NCBI GenBank assembly: GCA_037903475.1
Contig: JBAJFG010000019.1
Location: forward strand, 5,641,001-5,705,000
Source of the DNA: Ancylostoma caninum
Taxonomy: Eukaryota; Nematoda; Chromadorea; Rhabditida; Ancylostomatidae
Length of the DNA stretch: 64,000 bases
Reading direction: 5' to 3'
The notes beneath the pieces were generated by a model. The model saw only the letters and a program-made list of their open reading frames with translations. It had not been told where the DNA came from and did not search any database. The translations under genes were made by a program, and so were the position numbers. This document shows, one piece after another, positions 1 to 12,136 of this stretch (the stretch's first letter is position 1; the number at the start of each line of letters is the position of its first letter).

Positions 1-578
1 TCGCGGCCCTGTAGTTCAGAACAAAATCAGGTTGGGTGTCCACCGATCGAGAAACGGTGGCCCAATAGTGGAGAAAACGGCAGGATACGGGTCCATCGAT
101 GGAGACTGGGTCCGCAGGAGCCCATCAGTGGGGAAATTCCAGGAAACGAGTCCATGGATGGGGATTGGGTCCGCCGTGGCACAACAGTGGGAAAGCGGCA
201 GAGTATGGATCCATCGATGGAGAAAGGGTCAGCCGCAGCCGAAGAGTGGGGAAAACGTGAGGATACGGGTCCATCAATGTGGAATGAGTCCGCAGTGGGC
301 CCAATATTGGAGAAAGCACTGGGACATGAGTCCCACCGATGGATTGGGTCTGCCCTGGCCCAATAGTGGGAGGATGCAGATCCGTGAATGGAGAATGGGT
401 CTTCCCTGACCCAAAAGTGAGGAAAGCGCCTGGATACGAGTTCACGGATAGAGAGTGAATCCGCATGATTCCCATTCGTGGGGAAAACGCCAGCATACGG
501 ATCCACGGATGGAGAATGGGTCCTCCGTGGCCCAGTGGTGAGGGAAACACCAAGGTGCACGTCTACCGGTAGAGTAGG
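1..578. repeat. Degenerate ~60-bp tandem repeat (minisatellite)
   Basis: About nine to ten diverged copies of a ~60-bp unit. Each unit has a core like AGTGGGGAAAACG, then GGATACGGGTCCATCGATGG, then a GGGTCCGC segment. One copy (around 362-412) is shortened. Because 60 is a multiple of three, several frames on both strands stay open over 70-177 codons; these frames are a product of the period and are not evidence for a gene. The array is cut by the left window edge, so its full size is unknown. Confidence 0.9.
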
Positions 579-1208
579 GGCACGCTATGCGCTCATTTGG
601 GTCTCAGTCGACCATCTCTTCTTCCTCCCTGTGTATTGAAACAGATGCTCATCAATTGGACTATCTCAGCAATGTGAAGCATAAATCATTTCAGGTGATT
701 ATTCGCACGGCATTAGCTACACTGTGTTGTTCACAAGTACTAAAGCCATGCGAAAGATACTACTGCGCAGAGTAAAAAAGTGACCGCTCATAGCGGGTCC
801 ATAGGCATGTAAGAAATGTGACAAAAAAGTAGGTAGTATCACTGCATCGGAAATTAGCTTTACATGTAGGTGCCTTATTAAGAATTTGCAAGCAAGGCTA
901 AGATCGCGAGAAGACTCGAAGCCTGACGAGGCGGCCAGGCCCGTGGAAATATATGCAACTCATGAGAAGGATTTTCTATTTGAGCTCAGTTAATTATTAG
1001 TTTTGCTTATTTGCTAATTTTCTGAGCATTTCGCACGTGTGACTCTTTTGCACATACCTGGAGTGGCAGCCCCACCCCACTTTCTAGCGTCCCGAAGGGG
1101 CACTAGTACAATATAAAATACAGTTATAATACATATAAAACAGAATGCGGGCATGTTATTACAAGTACACTGGCCTGTTCAACAATTTGGCATCGCACAA
1201 CATGTCTT

Positions 1209-2045
1209 CTACGGAACCAGATATAAGTCTATAATTTCGCTCAATGCATTAACACCGCGAGGCAATGCATTCCTGTTGCTAATTTTAAGATATTCAGGAC
1301 CTGCTCTGTTGGCAAAAAAGTAATATCTGATGTTATGCTTGGCTCGTTGCACATAATAATTGATATTTTTTCCTCTAATAACTGATTCCCTTGCGGTACA
1401 GAAGAGTTCAGGTCTCAAGCCGCATTTGTCTGTTAAGATTTTATGAAAGAGCATAAGATCAAGTTTTCGCCTCCGATAAGCTAAAGAACGTAAGTCGAGT
1501 AAGTCATTCCTTTCGGCGGCTGAGGGAATCTGCTTATAATTGAATCCACGAGTTCGCGTCATTAGTTTCCTAGTAAAACTATTCTGTACGCGTTCTAATT
1601 TGTTCACATAAGTAATTTTGTGCGGATTGAACACTGCCGTGCTATATTCTAAATAGGACGGACGTAGGTTTTATAGACTTTAATAAGGGTTTGACTTCTC
1701 TTAGTAGAGAGAGCTTTGAAAAGGCAGTACACTATTTTGGAGGCTGAAATTTCTTCACAGTGCAAGTCAAAGCTCAAATCATTTGTTATGAGAAAACCAA
1801 GATCTCTTACTTATTCAACTCTTTGGATTGGCACACCCCCAATTTTGTATAACAGGAATCGGTTTTTAGATCCCAGATGAATGACCTTTGTTTTTTCCCT
1901 GGACAGAGGGAGATGCCACATTTGTGACCATTGGTCAGCTATTTCGACAGCCCTTTGTAATACCTGGAAATCTGCTGATTTTTTGTTCGCATAGTAGATT
2001 TTGATGTCGTCTGCGAATGCACTGACTTTTGCGCCTGTTGAAATG
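1209..2045 (-). pseudogene. Non-LTR retrotransposon (LINE) reverse transcriptase, 5'-truncated and broken
   Basis: Read on the minus strand, the segment begins at the catalytic palm motif of a reverse transcriptase (AFADDIKIYYA, about 1988-2020) and runs through thumb-like sequence to a typical LINE C-terminus. The last part (1634-1209) is an open frame with the usual LEKVQ..FTRKL / RRKLDLMLFHKIL / NALPRGVNALSE pattern. The copy is dead: there is an in-frame TGA/TAA-type stop near 1826 and a one-base deletion near 1650 that shifts the frame between YVRP and FNPHK. Everything upstream of the FADD box, including fingers and endonuclease, is absent. About 170 bp downstream of the stop probably belongs to the 3' UTR. 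The clade (Jockey/CR1-like) is inferred from the tail pattern. Confidence 0.85.
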
Positions 2046-3014
2046 ATAGCTGAGGACGTTGGTTGTTATGCTAAACACTACACTTCTCTAAAAACTTGAA
2101 CATGACGCTCTGAGATTATGAGTTTGTTCATCTTCAGGTGTTATCAGTCTCCAGACCACTTCACCCACCAAACAGGTGTCGAATACAGGAGCACATGCTT
2201 TTGTAAAGGTTTCATGTGTAACATTTCCGGATATCAGCATTTACCACTACTGTTCATACTAGTTTTGCGTTTACTTCTCGAGAAATGAGGATACTATTCA
2301 ATCCATGTAATCACAGCACAACACGTTCTTTTCTCTCACAATCTCAATGCGATCGGCAAATCAGTACGGGTTTTCACCATAATTTTCCTGTTTCTTTTAT
2401 CATTCCCCCTGAATGTTCATAATTGTTTGTCATTCGCACCACTTTTATGTGTACTTGCTTATGAATCACAAACGTATACCAATGGAATAAACAGGTGGAG
2501 GATGCGCTTACATTACTGTTCTCCCATGTTATCTACACATTAGATCTATCCTCTATGTAAATGTAGTTGCTCATTTTACCCTCAAATGGAACAAGTTGAA
2601 TTCTCATAGTGAACCTTGAATAAAATTCTTACAATTTATTCAAACAAGGCAGTCTTATTAGGATCAGTTCTAACACGGGAAGCTTAAAAATTGAGGACTC
2701 TACCAACACATGCCCATCGCACTTAAACCACGAAGAACTAAATAATGAATACGTTTCAAATAAAAATCAGAACGGCAAGGATTCCCACCTGCCGCTATGA
2801 AACAACCAAACTCTGGTGTCACGTAAGGACCGAGAGCGAAATTAATAGACAAACACCCTGCAGACTGCGCGGTATTTTGTATAAATAGATTGAAAAACCA
2901 CCACCTTCAGAGAATTACTACATTGGTCATCACAGCTGATTTAGTGCCCCTTTCTCAATATATGTGGCGCGGAAGGTCCGCTGATACAGGAGCGGGGGAG
3001 GGGAAGATGAGCTG
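2046..3014. other. Intergenic, no supported gene
   Basis: AT-rich sequence with no frame, splice pattern or RNA motif that I can support. The last ~30 bases before the MITE are G-rich. Confidence 0.6.
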
Positions 3015-3287
3015 CAGTGGTGCACGCAGGAAGTAGCCAGGGGTGGGGGATAGGGTGGGATGGGAAAAAACGAGACTCCACCGTTTTAGGAACCCAGTTG
3101 AAAAATAAAAATAATGAAGATATTATAATATTGAATGTTTAACGTAAATCATTCGAAAGTGACGATAAAAATTAACAACTATAAATATCCTATGTATTGC
3201 TAAGTTCCTATTCATTTTGTATAGTATTTTCGAAACTTCGGCGACCTATCCCCAAGGTGGGTCGCCTCCGCTCTGCGTCTGCCACTG
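3015..3287. mobile_element. hAT-type MITE (CAGTGG ends)
   Basis: The ends are imperfect terminal inverted repeats: CAGTGGTGCACGCAG on the left and, read from the right end, CAGTGGCAGACGCAG, both followed further in by a GGGGGATAGG / TTGGGGATAGG segment. CAGTGGC-type ends are typical of hAT elements. The flanks ATGAGCTG (3007-3014) and GTGTGCTG (3288-3295) match at 6 of 8 positions, as expected for an aged 8-bp duplication. The inside is AT-rich and non-coding. A GGGTGGGA...GGACCCAGTTG-like stretch resembles the inside of the element at 60588-61343. Confidence 0.7.
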
Positions 3288-3429
3288 GTGTGCTGCTACT
3301 CCGCTGAGATAAAAGTGGGTGCGCAGTTGGTCCGCCAAGATAAACACAGACAATATGTGCAACTGGTCCACCAAATGAGTCGGAGCCGTTGCCACCGATT
3401 AGCTATTAAGAAAATAACACACACATCGG

Positions 3430-3720
3430 AAAATTAAGTTGGAGGTGTCAACGTATCCTAGTCCTTCTCCCTATGGAGATCCTGCTTTTGGAAGGGTTAA
3501 AATATCTGCTCTTTGGAGCCGGGAGGCGGATCGCTCCAAGCTGTGCTGGCTACCCGCCACAGCCGCAATGTTGGCCAACGAGTCTTGCCGTGTCGATAAG
3601 GTTGACCGATTCACACGTCAATTCGCCTTAGCACAGGAATCAGCCTGTCGAAGAGATGGAGAATCTGCTATTAGCTCAATCACGAGAATAAGGTGGGCAC
3701 TGCTTATAAAGCTCTTACTG
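3430..3720 (+). repeat. Dispersed repeat, copy A
   Basis: This segment aligns with 46640-47010. Shared blocks include GTTGGA...CATATCCTAG.CCTTCT, GGAGGCGGATCGCTCCAAGC, GTGCTGGCT.CC.GCCAC, AACGAGTCTTG and GAATCTGCT.TTAGCT. A 110-codon frame is open here, but copy B keeps its longest frames partly in other registers. I read it as a repeat, not a gene. It could be the end of a larger transposon whose coding part is not in the window. Confidence 0.75.
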
Positions 3721-3779
3721 TTGCAAGCTTATTGTGAAGCGTCTGAATTTCACCAAAAGTCCCTTTATTGAAACTTCAG

Positions 3780-4866
3780 AGCAGCTCATAGATTAATTGA
3801 GTGAGGGGTAGGAATTCACTGATTTTGCAAAAATCTAATGGTACTTTTCGATCATTGTATTGTCCCTAACTGTAAGGTCATCGTGAGTGCAAGTCTACTT
3901 CATAACATATGTCATTCTACAGCTACAAGAAGTGCATTTCGAAAGTAATGTTGTAAGAAATCTATACATTTCGAGTTACACTGCACATGTCACTACACCG
4001 CTCTTCAAAAACTTTGTGTAGGGTGTCCGATTGCTTGAACAAAGTCCGTATGCTGAACCTTAGCTGCTCCCAAATATCAAACGTGACTGTGCAGGAAAAC
4101 TCTAGTCCGTTCTAAATGAACACATCAGCAAGAATCGTCAGATCGTGGGTGACTGTAGGTTACGGTACCATTTGAGAGGGGTAAATATTCATACACAAGA
4201 ATAAATGGAGAAATGTGACCTTTTGAAATCGTTTGAACACCTAGAACAAAAGCCTGTGTTAGTATCGTCGACGAGAAAAGTAGCAAAATCCAAGAAAAGT
4301 CTTTAATATAATACTTCTTTTTAGTTCCTGGTAATATGCTCTCTAAGTCTGAGTTAAGAGAAGCATCCCCATTAATTCTAGGGCCTGAGATTTTAATTTT
4401 TGGATACTCAGCAGTTGCTCCAAAAAACCGATGAATGCGGACCAGTGCCGCAACGGGGCGTGGCAATCTGACTGTCTGCTGCACTCCTCGAACGATAATG
4501 CTTTGATGACGCTCTCTGACATCTTCTTCCCAAGGCTACAGCGTCGCGGCTCCGGTCCGTACTCAGCTGGCTGCTCGTAGATGCTCGTACGTAGTTGCCG
4601 TAGACATAGCATTCTCGAGATTCATACACATACATACAAGGTGACCCAAACGTTTCTGACCGGTGATAATGACGATTTGTGAGCATGTCGTTTTTGAAAG
4701 ACAGCGTCTGCTTTCTAGTTTTTATCTTTAGGACATTCGTTGGGTGGTTTCTAATTCCATTCCGTCTTATTATGACATAAAACCTACCCTGTAGAGAGAT
4801 AATAGCCATTCTCCGAATTACTGTGTTGTTGCGCCACAACGTTATGCACGTCGTCCAAGTTGTCTG
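3780..4866. other. Intergenic, no supported gene
   Basis: Overlapping minus-strand frames of 89-166 codons occur at 4125-4908, but they run across one another, lack conserved motifs, and the last runs into the MITE end. At 4638 a GGTGACCCAAACG motif resembles the GGGTGACCCAAAAA motif at 60258 and may be an eroded transposon end. Confidence 0.5.
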
Positions 4867-4874
4867 ATCGGAAC

Positions 4875-5700
4875 TAGGCATGTACGGAAAAGAAATTTTA
4901 AATCCCATAAAACGTGAAATGGAGAACGAAAGACAAAAATGGGCGGAAAATGGAAAGCGTAAGACGGAAAACTTTGCTCAAACATGGGTTTGTGACGGAA
5001 ACTCTTCCTCGACATTGGATTTTCTAGGTATCTTCTTGATGAGAATGAGTAGTAACTCTTTTGAGTGATTAGATAATTTCAAGTCCATTGATGGTACATA
5101 CTTCAAACGCCTAGAATATAGGTAGATTGAGGAGTTCAACTAGTTACGAGGGATTATCCGAGCTATATAAGACGACTGAAAAATATTGGCTCATTTTTTC
5201 AGATTTATAATATCTGACTTTATTCATATTTTGAAACAATGGCCAGAATTACGGTCCCCTAGAGGCAAAGTAACTTTAGCAGGTAACTTTATAAGTTAAG
5301 GTTGGTTACAAATTGCACTGGACAAAGCATGGCCGACAACTGGTTTTGGGTGGTTCTGAGTACTTAGAACAATGATTAGGACGAACAAAGTCACGACGGG
5401 ACATCTACATTGCATGTGAAAAAGCTCGAGCAAAATAGTTCGAATTTCGTAAATGGCGTGTGAGCGTCAATTTTGGTGTCTCCGTTGTGAGGTCACGTAC
5501 AATGCACATCAAAACATGTGAACTCTCTTTACGATAGGGAAATGGGTAGGAAACAACGATCTCCTTCATTCCATAATTTTCCGGGATTTTCCGATTTCGG
5601 GCCAAAGACCCCGTGAAACGTAAAACGGAAAGCGGAAGGCCAAAAATGGGCGGGAAACGGAATGTGTAAAACGGAAAGCGGAAAATTCCGCACACCCCTG
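4875..5700. mobile_element. hAT-type MITE with exact 8-bp target duplication
   Basis: The element is flanked by ATCGGAAC on both sides (4867-4874 and 5701-5708). The short inverted ends are TAGGCATGTACGGAA on the left and, read inward from the right, CAGGGGTGTGCGGAA. CAGGGG-type ends and an 8-bp duplication are the hAT signature. Just inside each end sits a purine-rich GGAAAGCGTAAGACGG / GGAAAGCGGAA block; these subterminal blocks are direct repeats. No transposase frame is present, so it is non-autonomous. Confidence 0.85.
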
Positions 5701-5712
5701 ATCGGAACACAG

Positions 5713-5841
5713 ATCGGAACATGGAGTATTTTTCATGAAGAGAAAGATGAAAAAGGAGAAGGAATCTATGCCAGAGGAGGCTATGAAGCCAGCAAACGAA
5801 GATACTATCAATTTGATCCCTTGAGTGCAGTCAAATTATGA
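5713..5841 (+). CDS. Candidate terminal exon, unknown protein
   Basis: After a possible acceptor (GAACACAG) an open frame of 42 codons runs to a TGA. Its composition looks coding: charged N-terminal half, then EGIYARGGYEASKRRYYQFD and a short end DPLSAVKL. I do not recognise the family. The MITE at 4875-5700 sits just upstream, and its target duplication ATCGGAAC recurs at the first codons, so the insertion may have separated this exon from its partner or created the apparent acceptor. A second frame also encodes a short lysine-rich peptide, so this is only a candidate. Confidence 0.28.
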   Translation: MGTWSIFHEEKDEKGEGIYARGGYEASKRRYYQFDPLSAVKL

Positions 5842-6440
5842 CGGATGAAGTCATGACCTCGGCAGGGTAATCGTCCTTCGCTTTTCCTAGACCCAGTGTT
5901 TGGAACAACGCCAAAATCTAAGTTCTGAAAACCGCAGAAAATCTAATGCTTTGACAAGGTCCGGTTCATGACGGTCTACCAGCAGGTGTCTATGTAGGAG
6001 AGATGTTGACTGCAGATATCAATATCGGTGTGAAAAGAGTGGATCGCGGGTCCACCCCATCTTTCAAATCGTTGACGTCCTACATAGTATCCTAAATTAA
6101 AATCCCCAAGCTAGAGTATGGGTATCCTGAAAACTAAGCTTCCATGGCGTTTCCACCCAGGTTTGAGCTCTGAGGATCCCTTTGTAGAAAACTTGGCATA
6201 AAATTAATGACTAAGTGCCGATGTCTACGCGCAATCCTGCTAGGTATTGTGCGCTTTCAGTTTCATAACGCCAAGAAGGTCGCGACCTCTTTGTGGCACT
6301 TTTCTTCTTACCCGTTCCTTTGCTAAACAACTGTTGTGGTTCGGTTCGCCCTCCTGATCACGTAGTTTTCGAAGTGTCTAGAAGGCGGCCAAAAACTTTT
6401 GGTAGATTTGATGTGCTTCAATGTTCCAAGGAGATGAGTT
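5842..6440. other. Intergenic, nothing supported
   Basis: No coherent frame, splice pair or repeat that I can support. Confidence 0.5.
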
Positions 6441-6444
6441 TTGG

Positions 6445-6595
6445 TTTGAGATGAATGGGTGTTTTCGTTCACAGTCACTCTCTTTCCTAATGATGAAACT
6501 TGCTTCCAGTCCCAGCTCCTTGCAATTCAAGTCCGAGCAACTCGTCTTTCGAAAATGGGCTAAACTGGTGGCAATAAAAATCGCTTTTCTTCTTT
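6445..6595 (+). repeat. Fragment of the 34.6-35.6 kb foldback element family
   Basis: Aligns with one arm of the TTAA element: GGGTGTTTTCGTTCACAGTC.CTCTTTCC, then a CCGAGCAACTCGTC block and GGGCTAAACT.GTGGCAATAA. The same words occur at 34765-34890 (+) and 35320-35465 (-). No partner arm is seen nearby, so it is a single-arm remnant. Confidence 0.65.
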
Positions 6596-6599
6596 GATT

Positions 6600-8525
6600 C
6601 GAGAGAAATCTATCACTACGTTCGTTTTTACAACAGTGCTGTACCTAGGAATATAGCAAAATCTGTAGGATCAAAATTACCGTAGTTGTTTCATGCGACT
6701 CCAACTGCCTTCATGTAACCACTCTCGGTTGCAGTACTCCGGGGTCTAATCCGTACCATGGTCAAAGCAACAGTGATTTCAAACATCTTCTGAACACATT
6801 TACTAGGAAACTTGTGACTGGTTGCAGTGGTTCTGTCTACAGGGTGTTTTTCCGGGAGTAAAATCGGTGCAATTGCGGACCCAGTACAAAGGCTACGTGC
6901 GAATTGCTGGAACCTCCGCTTTCACGTAGTCTTTCAACTGAGAATTTGATCTATTGGAATGGATCAGATCGCGCGCGATGTTTACTCCAAGATAAATGCT
7001 CTGTATAATGTCATTACCAGAATCTCTTCAATAAAAAAAGAGTATAAACCTGAAGAACATCTCACACAGAGCAGGCGTCCACGCACTATTTTTGTCTCAA
7101 AAAAGTATCTGTCGTAACTGTAGTGTAGTACCTGCGAATCTTCTCAATCATAACAGAACCAGGTATCTGTGATGGAACCATGGAGTTTCTACTCAGAAAA
7201 GCCAGATTATATTGTGCTTTTACTTGTTCTTCTGTTTACAAAAGGGTTTCGAAAATTGAAGGACTCCATAGAAATCATTCAATCCGTCTTCAATACTTTT
7301 ATTAGAGAAATCTTCTCTATTACTGTTTAGCGTGGTCTCACTTGTGTGCCAATTTTTTTGTGAGATGTTCTACTGTATGCATCTTCTTTCATGGTTTCTT
7401 TCATGTTGGATTCCATGTTTGGTCGAGGTGTTGTGTAACCTTCATGCGAATTAACAAATCTATGGAACACTTGTCCCAGTAATTGCTCACAATAACAAGG
7501 TGATCACCTGCGAAATGAAGTGCAGAAATTGTTTTCGAGGTGTTGAATCCCATCGCACAGGATTATTTTTAAGCGAAAACATTAATTTTAGATGTTCATA
7601 GGTAACGTCAATAAAATCAGTCCGGTGAACTCATTCCACATCCAACGCATTCGAATATCGCCGATACGAAAAAAATGAAAGCTAGTGGCAAATGACTAGA
7701 TATTAATACATATACAACAATACATAAAACACGAATTTCGTTCTGCTCTTCCCAACTATTGCTTCCTAACATTATAGTGGCTCACTTTTCTTCCTAACCA
7801 TTAAAGAATATGTGAAAGCTCCTCACTTACTTCGTAAGATACTGCAACCCCCTCTGCGCAGCTCCTTTTTTTTCTCATGGCTTTTCTTGCATGAGTGAGA
7901 TTTCCCATGATTTGTCCTATTTCCTGACAGCTTTTCACTCATTCTCGAGGCGAGATGTCGACATCTTCGTCGTTGGTGTGGTCTCTGCTCATCGACCGCA
8001 CTTTTTCTCAGAATGCTCCCTGAGGGCAACAGTCGCGTCACGGCGACTTTATTCGCGCTTATTTCCACCCGAGCTGATACGTGAGCCGAAATTCCTGACC
8101 CTGACGTATCACTCCCGTCCTCTTTGATCCCTCAACCGAGTTCATCTACCCATTACTTTTTTCAAAACTTTCATACTTTGGCCAATCTGATTTCATTTGC
8201 TTTGGTATTCCTATTGTCTAAAGATTTTCAAATGCCATAACATTTTTCTAGTTATTCGAGTGTAGCAATATAAAAAAGAATATGATACCCGATTATGGTT
8301 CTCGAGAAAATCCCGACACAACAAAGCTCACTGCAATTCAAGACAGGCCGTTGCTTTCTACATGCTTGCTTTGTCAGTAGCAACGGCAAAGTTGTACACC
8401 TAGCCGTGGAGGCTGCGATAGGTCCGATAACAAATAGCTGCCAAGCTGCAGGAAAGCGATTCAGGGCATGAAACCTGGAGAGCTTATTGTGTGATCCACA
8501 GTTCAGTAGAGAGATAACACCACTA
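6600..8525. other. Intergenic, nothing supported
   Basis: Only overlapping sense and antisense frames of about 80 codons near 7820-8127, without recognisable motifs. AT-rich otherwise. Confidence 0.5.
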
Positions 8526-8530
8526 CTCGA

Positions 8531-8812
8531 TTATTTATTTATTTATTTATTTACTACACCAGTAGGGGTGCTCACTTATGAAAATAGTCACGGCAAGTTG
8601 TGTTTGATAGCAAGGACCTTCCGGATGTATTTAACCGTAGCCTCAACCACTGTGGGTAGAATTAACCAATAGTGCATGTGTCATGATCAGGTTAAGCCTT
8701 ACTTTAAAATGGTGCGAAATTGAAGAGTTCGTAAACACATGAATTCCGTCGGTGGTAGGTAAATGGCGCTAGGGATAACGCCACTTTCCACGAGCGTATG
8801 GCATGCGCAGAA
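8531..8812. repeat. Dispersed repeat with (ATTT)n head, copy 1
   Basis: Starts with an ATTT microsatellite (8531-8555) and ends with GGTAAATGGCGCTAGGGATA followed by ACGCCACTT.CCAC.AGCGTA. The same order occurs at 28345-28672. A simple-repeat tail at one end and unrelated flanks suggest a retrotransposed element lying on the minus strand; this origin is inferred. Confidence 0.65.
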
Positions 8813-11800
8813 AATCTTTATATATTTCTTTTCTCTCTTGCTTTCTTTATAATAGCGGATTTTCCCCAATTCTTGTCTGCGTACATTGTAATGAGAATGC
8901 AACTATGTACGAGTCCTTTAGCTTGGAACGCCAACACAGTATAACGCTTAAATTGAATAAGCATAAGTAAATAAGCACTATCGATGGATCTTTCACTACT
9001 TCTGCACACCAAGTGAATGAATGCACTCTCGAATGAAGTACAATATGTCCCTATACCAGATCTTAAAACAATAGTTCAGACAAATGTTAGATTATCAGAG
9101 CAAGCATTGGTCTGATTGTGACAAACCTGGGCAATTGAGCGGACATAAGCAAGAGCTCCCGTCTCGGACTTCAATTAAGGAAAGACCAATCAATTGACGC
9201 GGTCCCTGTTTTTCAGTCACCCACACTCAAGGTTACTTCCAAAAACTCGACCGAAGCGCCAATATGGCTAATTGCGAGGCAGAGATTCCATGGACTCGCT
9301 ATGTGGGCTTCAGCAGGATTTAGACGGTGTTTCCCCTTTCCCTGTTTCCCTTCACATAGACAAGTTATATGAGACTCCATACGTCTTGTCGGCTATATTC
9401 CAGATTTGTCCAAAAATCAATGTTTTTTTTTGATTTTTTCAATTTTCAAACAACTCACGCAAACTATGAATTAATCGCTCCTTCGCCTAATGGCGAATTC
9501 CTGACAAATAAAAAAAAACAGTTGCCCTCATATTCGGCTGTCCCAACGTAATAGCTAGGAAATGTTGTAAACAGTGAATGGAAAATTGATGTAGATCCAC
9601 TGCGACTTGAGCAGAAATGTGCGTTCGGTGGTTCACAGTATCCTTCTATATTCTGGGTTGGCCTCGCTGTGATATTTCACTGAGATTACAGTAATTATTG
9701 CCATTCTATTGCATACGTATGTGGTTAGTATTTCGTCTTAAACCGAAATTGTTATTGTCTACCAAACCTATGAGAAGGAAAACGCGGAGATTAAATCAGA
9801 AGTTCTGAGGCATAGCAGAATTTTTACATACAGACGTTTCCAATTCGGTTTTTGCATGCGTCACTAAGGGAAGCGTCGAAGGCACAAAATTAGACACTTG
9901 TTGAGGTCTCCAGCAAGCATGCCACATGGTAAACATGTCCTTCTATCTCTGGATTCCCAAAAAGTGCACGGCTGCATGTGAATAGCCCAATTAGGAATCG
10001 TTTCGCGGATCGTGTCCACCCGCATGAGCGCCTTCCTATGTGTAATATTGGCTTCTCTTTCCACGATGCTTTCAAATACTGGCTAGTACCCTTTTCAGAA
10101 AGATTCACTGGTATTTTGGCCCAAAATAGGCTGAAGAGAATCCGTTGGTAACGTGGTAATTTGGTGCAAACATGCAATCTAGCCAGTAAGTAGTGCAGCA
10201 TCGAAGTGGGAAGTTCACTAATCCACGCACAAATGTTCCTCTGGTGCTACTCTCGTTCATACCCGTCCTTATTTTTTTCGTCAGCAAAGAGGTGCAGAAA
10301 ACATCTTTTTCCAAAAGCCATCCACTTGTTGCCAGAACCAGCTACAATGCTTCAAATCCCATCCGCATAATCTTACCGATGTTGCGTCATGTATCCTGGT
10401 ATCCTCCACCATGAAAGTCTCTTCTGCTAGCTTGGGTGGCTATTTAATTAATTTTGATTTTTTCTTCTGATATTCGTTGTCGTTGTTCTTCTCTCCTATT
10501 CTAGACGAGGCACTGCTACTCACTGCAGAGAGTTGCAGAGCGGAGCCCCACACCAATCAAACTCTGTGCAACTGAGTCGGAAGCTAAGCCATCTGAAAAA
10601 AGGTCTTTGGCAAGCAGTGAAGACTTTTTGAATAAACAAAGTAGACCCCCGCATGTGTGTACCCAAACGAATGGCAGATACATGTTTAAATCAGCTGTAT
10701 GTATGAAATCTGTCTTGATCAATGCAATACAATGTAAATCCTTCAGAACGCGCGAGTAGTCGTCTCGCAAGCGCAATCAGTTATCCGCGTTGTACAAAAA
10801 GTCCGTGGAAACTGTTTTTGAGCATAATTTTATCTGTGTTATCTCAAGGGAATCGTATTCCTATCCTTACATCTATACAGACGATGAATCTATACAATAC
10901 CAGTTTTCTTGTCGCAGCTATGTATGTACATACACCCAAATTTACGATAGAGCTGATTTCCAACCCCAAAAGCATCAAAAGGATGAAATCTCCAAGAAAA
11001 AGGATTTCGTTTGTGTTAGAGCTAACGTTTGTAAATCCTGGTCACTGAAGGGAGCATTTATACATATACGTAATGAATAGACACAACTCCTTGAAAGCAA
11101 AGCAAGGTATTAGAGCCGCGCCGTTAAGGAAACAAAAAAAACAGCAACCTCATTTGCTGAAGCTTTGCTGTCATATTTCACCTACTGCATATAATGCATT
11201 GACGTAGTCGGTATTCTTTTCGGGTCCTTGGTTTTTGAGAAGGCATGGTTGAAGTTGACCTTACTTGCTGTGGGTCTACGACAGTACACTCAAGAAATCT
11301 TAACAACCACAGGTTAGAACTTTCAGGTCTTCGCAAGTTTCTCGAATCCTATAACAGTCGGATAGCACAAATCCACTTGTATTCTAGACTCATTTAATTA
11401 TTCAAGAACGTGACAACTTGAATAAATTCGATCATTCGGAGAAAGCAAGGATCATACATACCCGAAATTTGATTATTTGACAACAAATCTTGGACTCCCT
11501 ATTATATTATGCAATATGGAAGTGCTCTCTATGTTTGCGTGTATGTGTGTGCTCCGAATTTCTACCCTTCAACGCTGATTAGGACAGTTACTTCGAGGGG
11601 CAAAGTAAAATTATTAGATGTTTGGGCATTGATAACCCTGTTTTTGTATGAATAATTTTTCATCGTCAATTTTCTCCTTCCTGACTTCTTACACATTAGC
11701 CAGCCACACATTCCACTTCTTCACGGAACAAAACCTTGAAAAAGGGACGTAATATTTTCGCTTCTTGCTTGTTTTCGCCGCGTCAACTCTTACGTACTCT

Positions 11801-12136
11801 TTATTTATGTGCAGCAATCTCACAATATATTAGTTTTTGAAATTCGAGGTGAGTCTCACAAGTGTTCTTCATTGCCAGCCAAGCTGCTCACTATGCTGCT
11901 ATTTATAGACTGAACGTGGAAAGTGTAAGGTTCTTCGTTTAGACTCACGTAACAACAACTACCGCTAGTATATTGATTAAGTGGATCACAGCAAAGCTCT
12001 CCAATTGACGGATCTGGGTTTTTTTTTGCAACTGGAGATCTGAGTTTGACCCGCGTTGTCGTGAGGTAGCTTTGAAGGCTACGATGGCCATGCACAATTT
12101 GTTTCGAGTGCTAAGAACCAACGATTCCAGTACATA
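8813..12136. other. Intergenic, no supported gene
   Basis: Several 60-108 codon frames on both strands overlap one another (9864-10414, 10516-11080, 11856-12157). None has motifs, and none forms a splice-consistent model that I could find. Confidence 0.5.

Noticed and set aside
27..560. 177-codon minus-strand frame and its overlapping neighbours
   Set aside because: They lie wholly in the 60-bp minisatellite, and the period keeps several frames open on both strands.
4125..4908. Three overlapping minus-strand frames of 89-166 codons
   Set aside because: They overlap each other in different registers, have no motif, and the longest runs into the hAT MITE.
9864..10201. Minus-strand frames that faintly resemble LINE endonuclease segments
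   Set aside because: The likeness is limited to a few residues and the frame would have to shift; no diagnostic motif is present.
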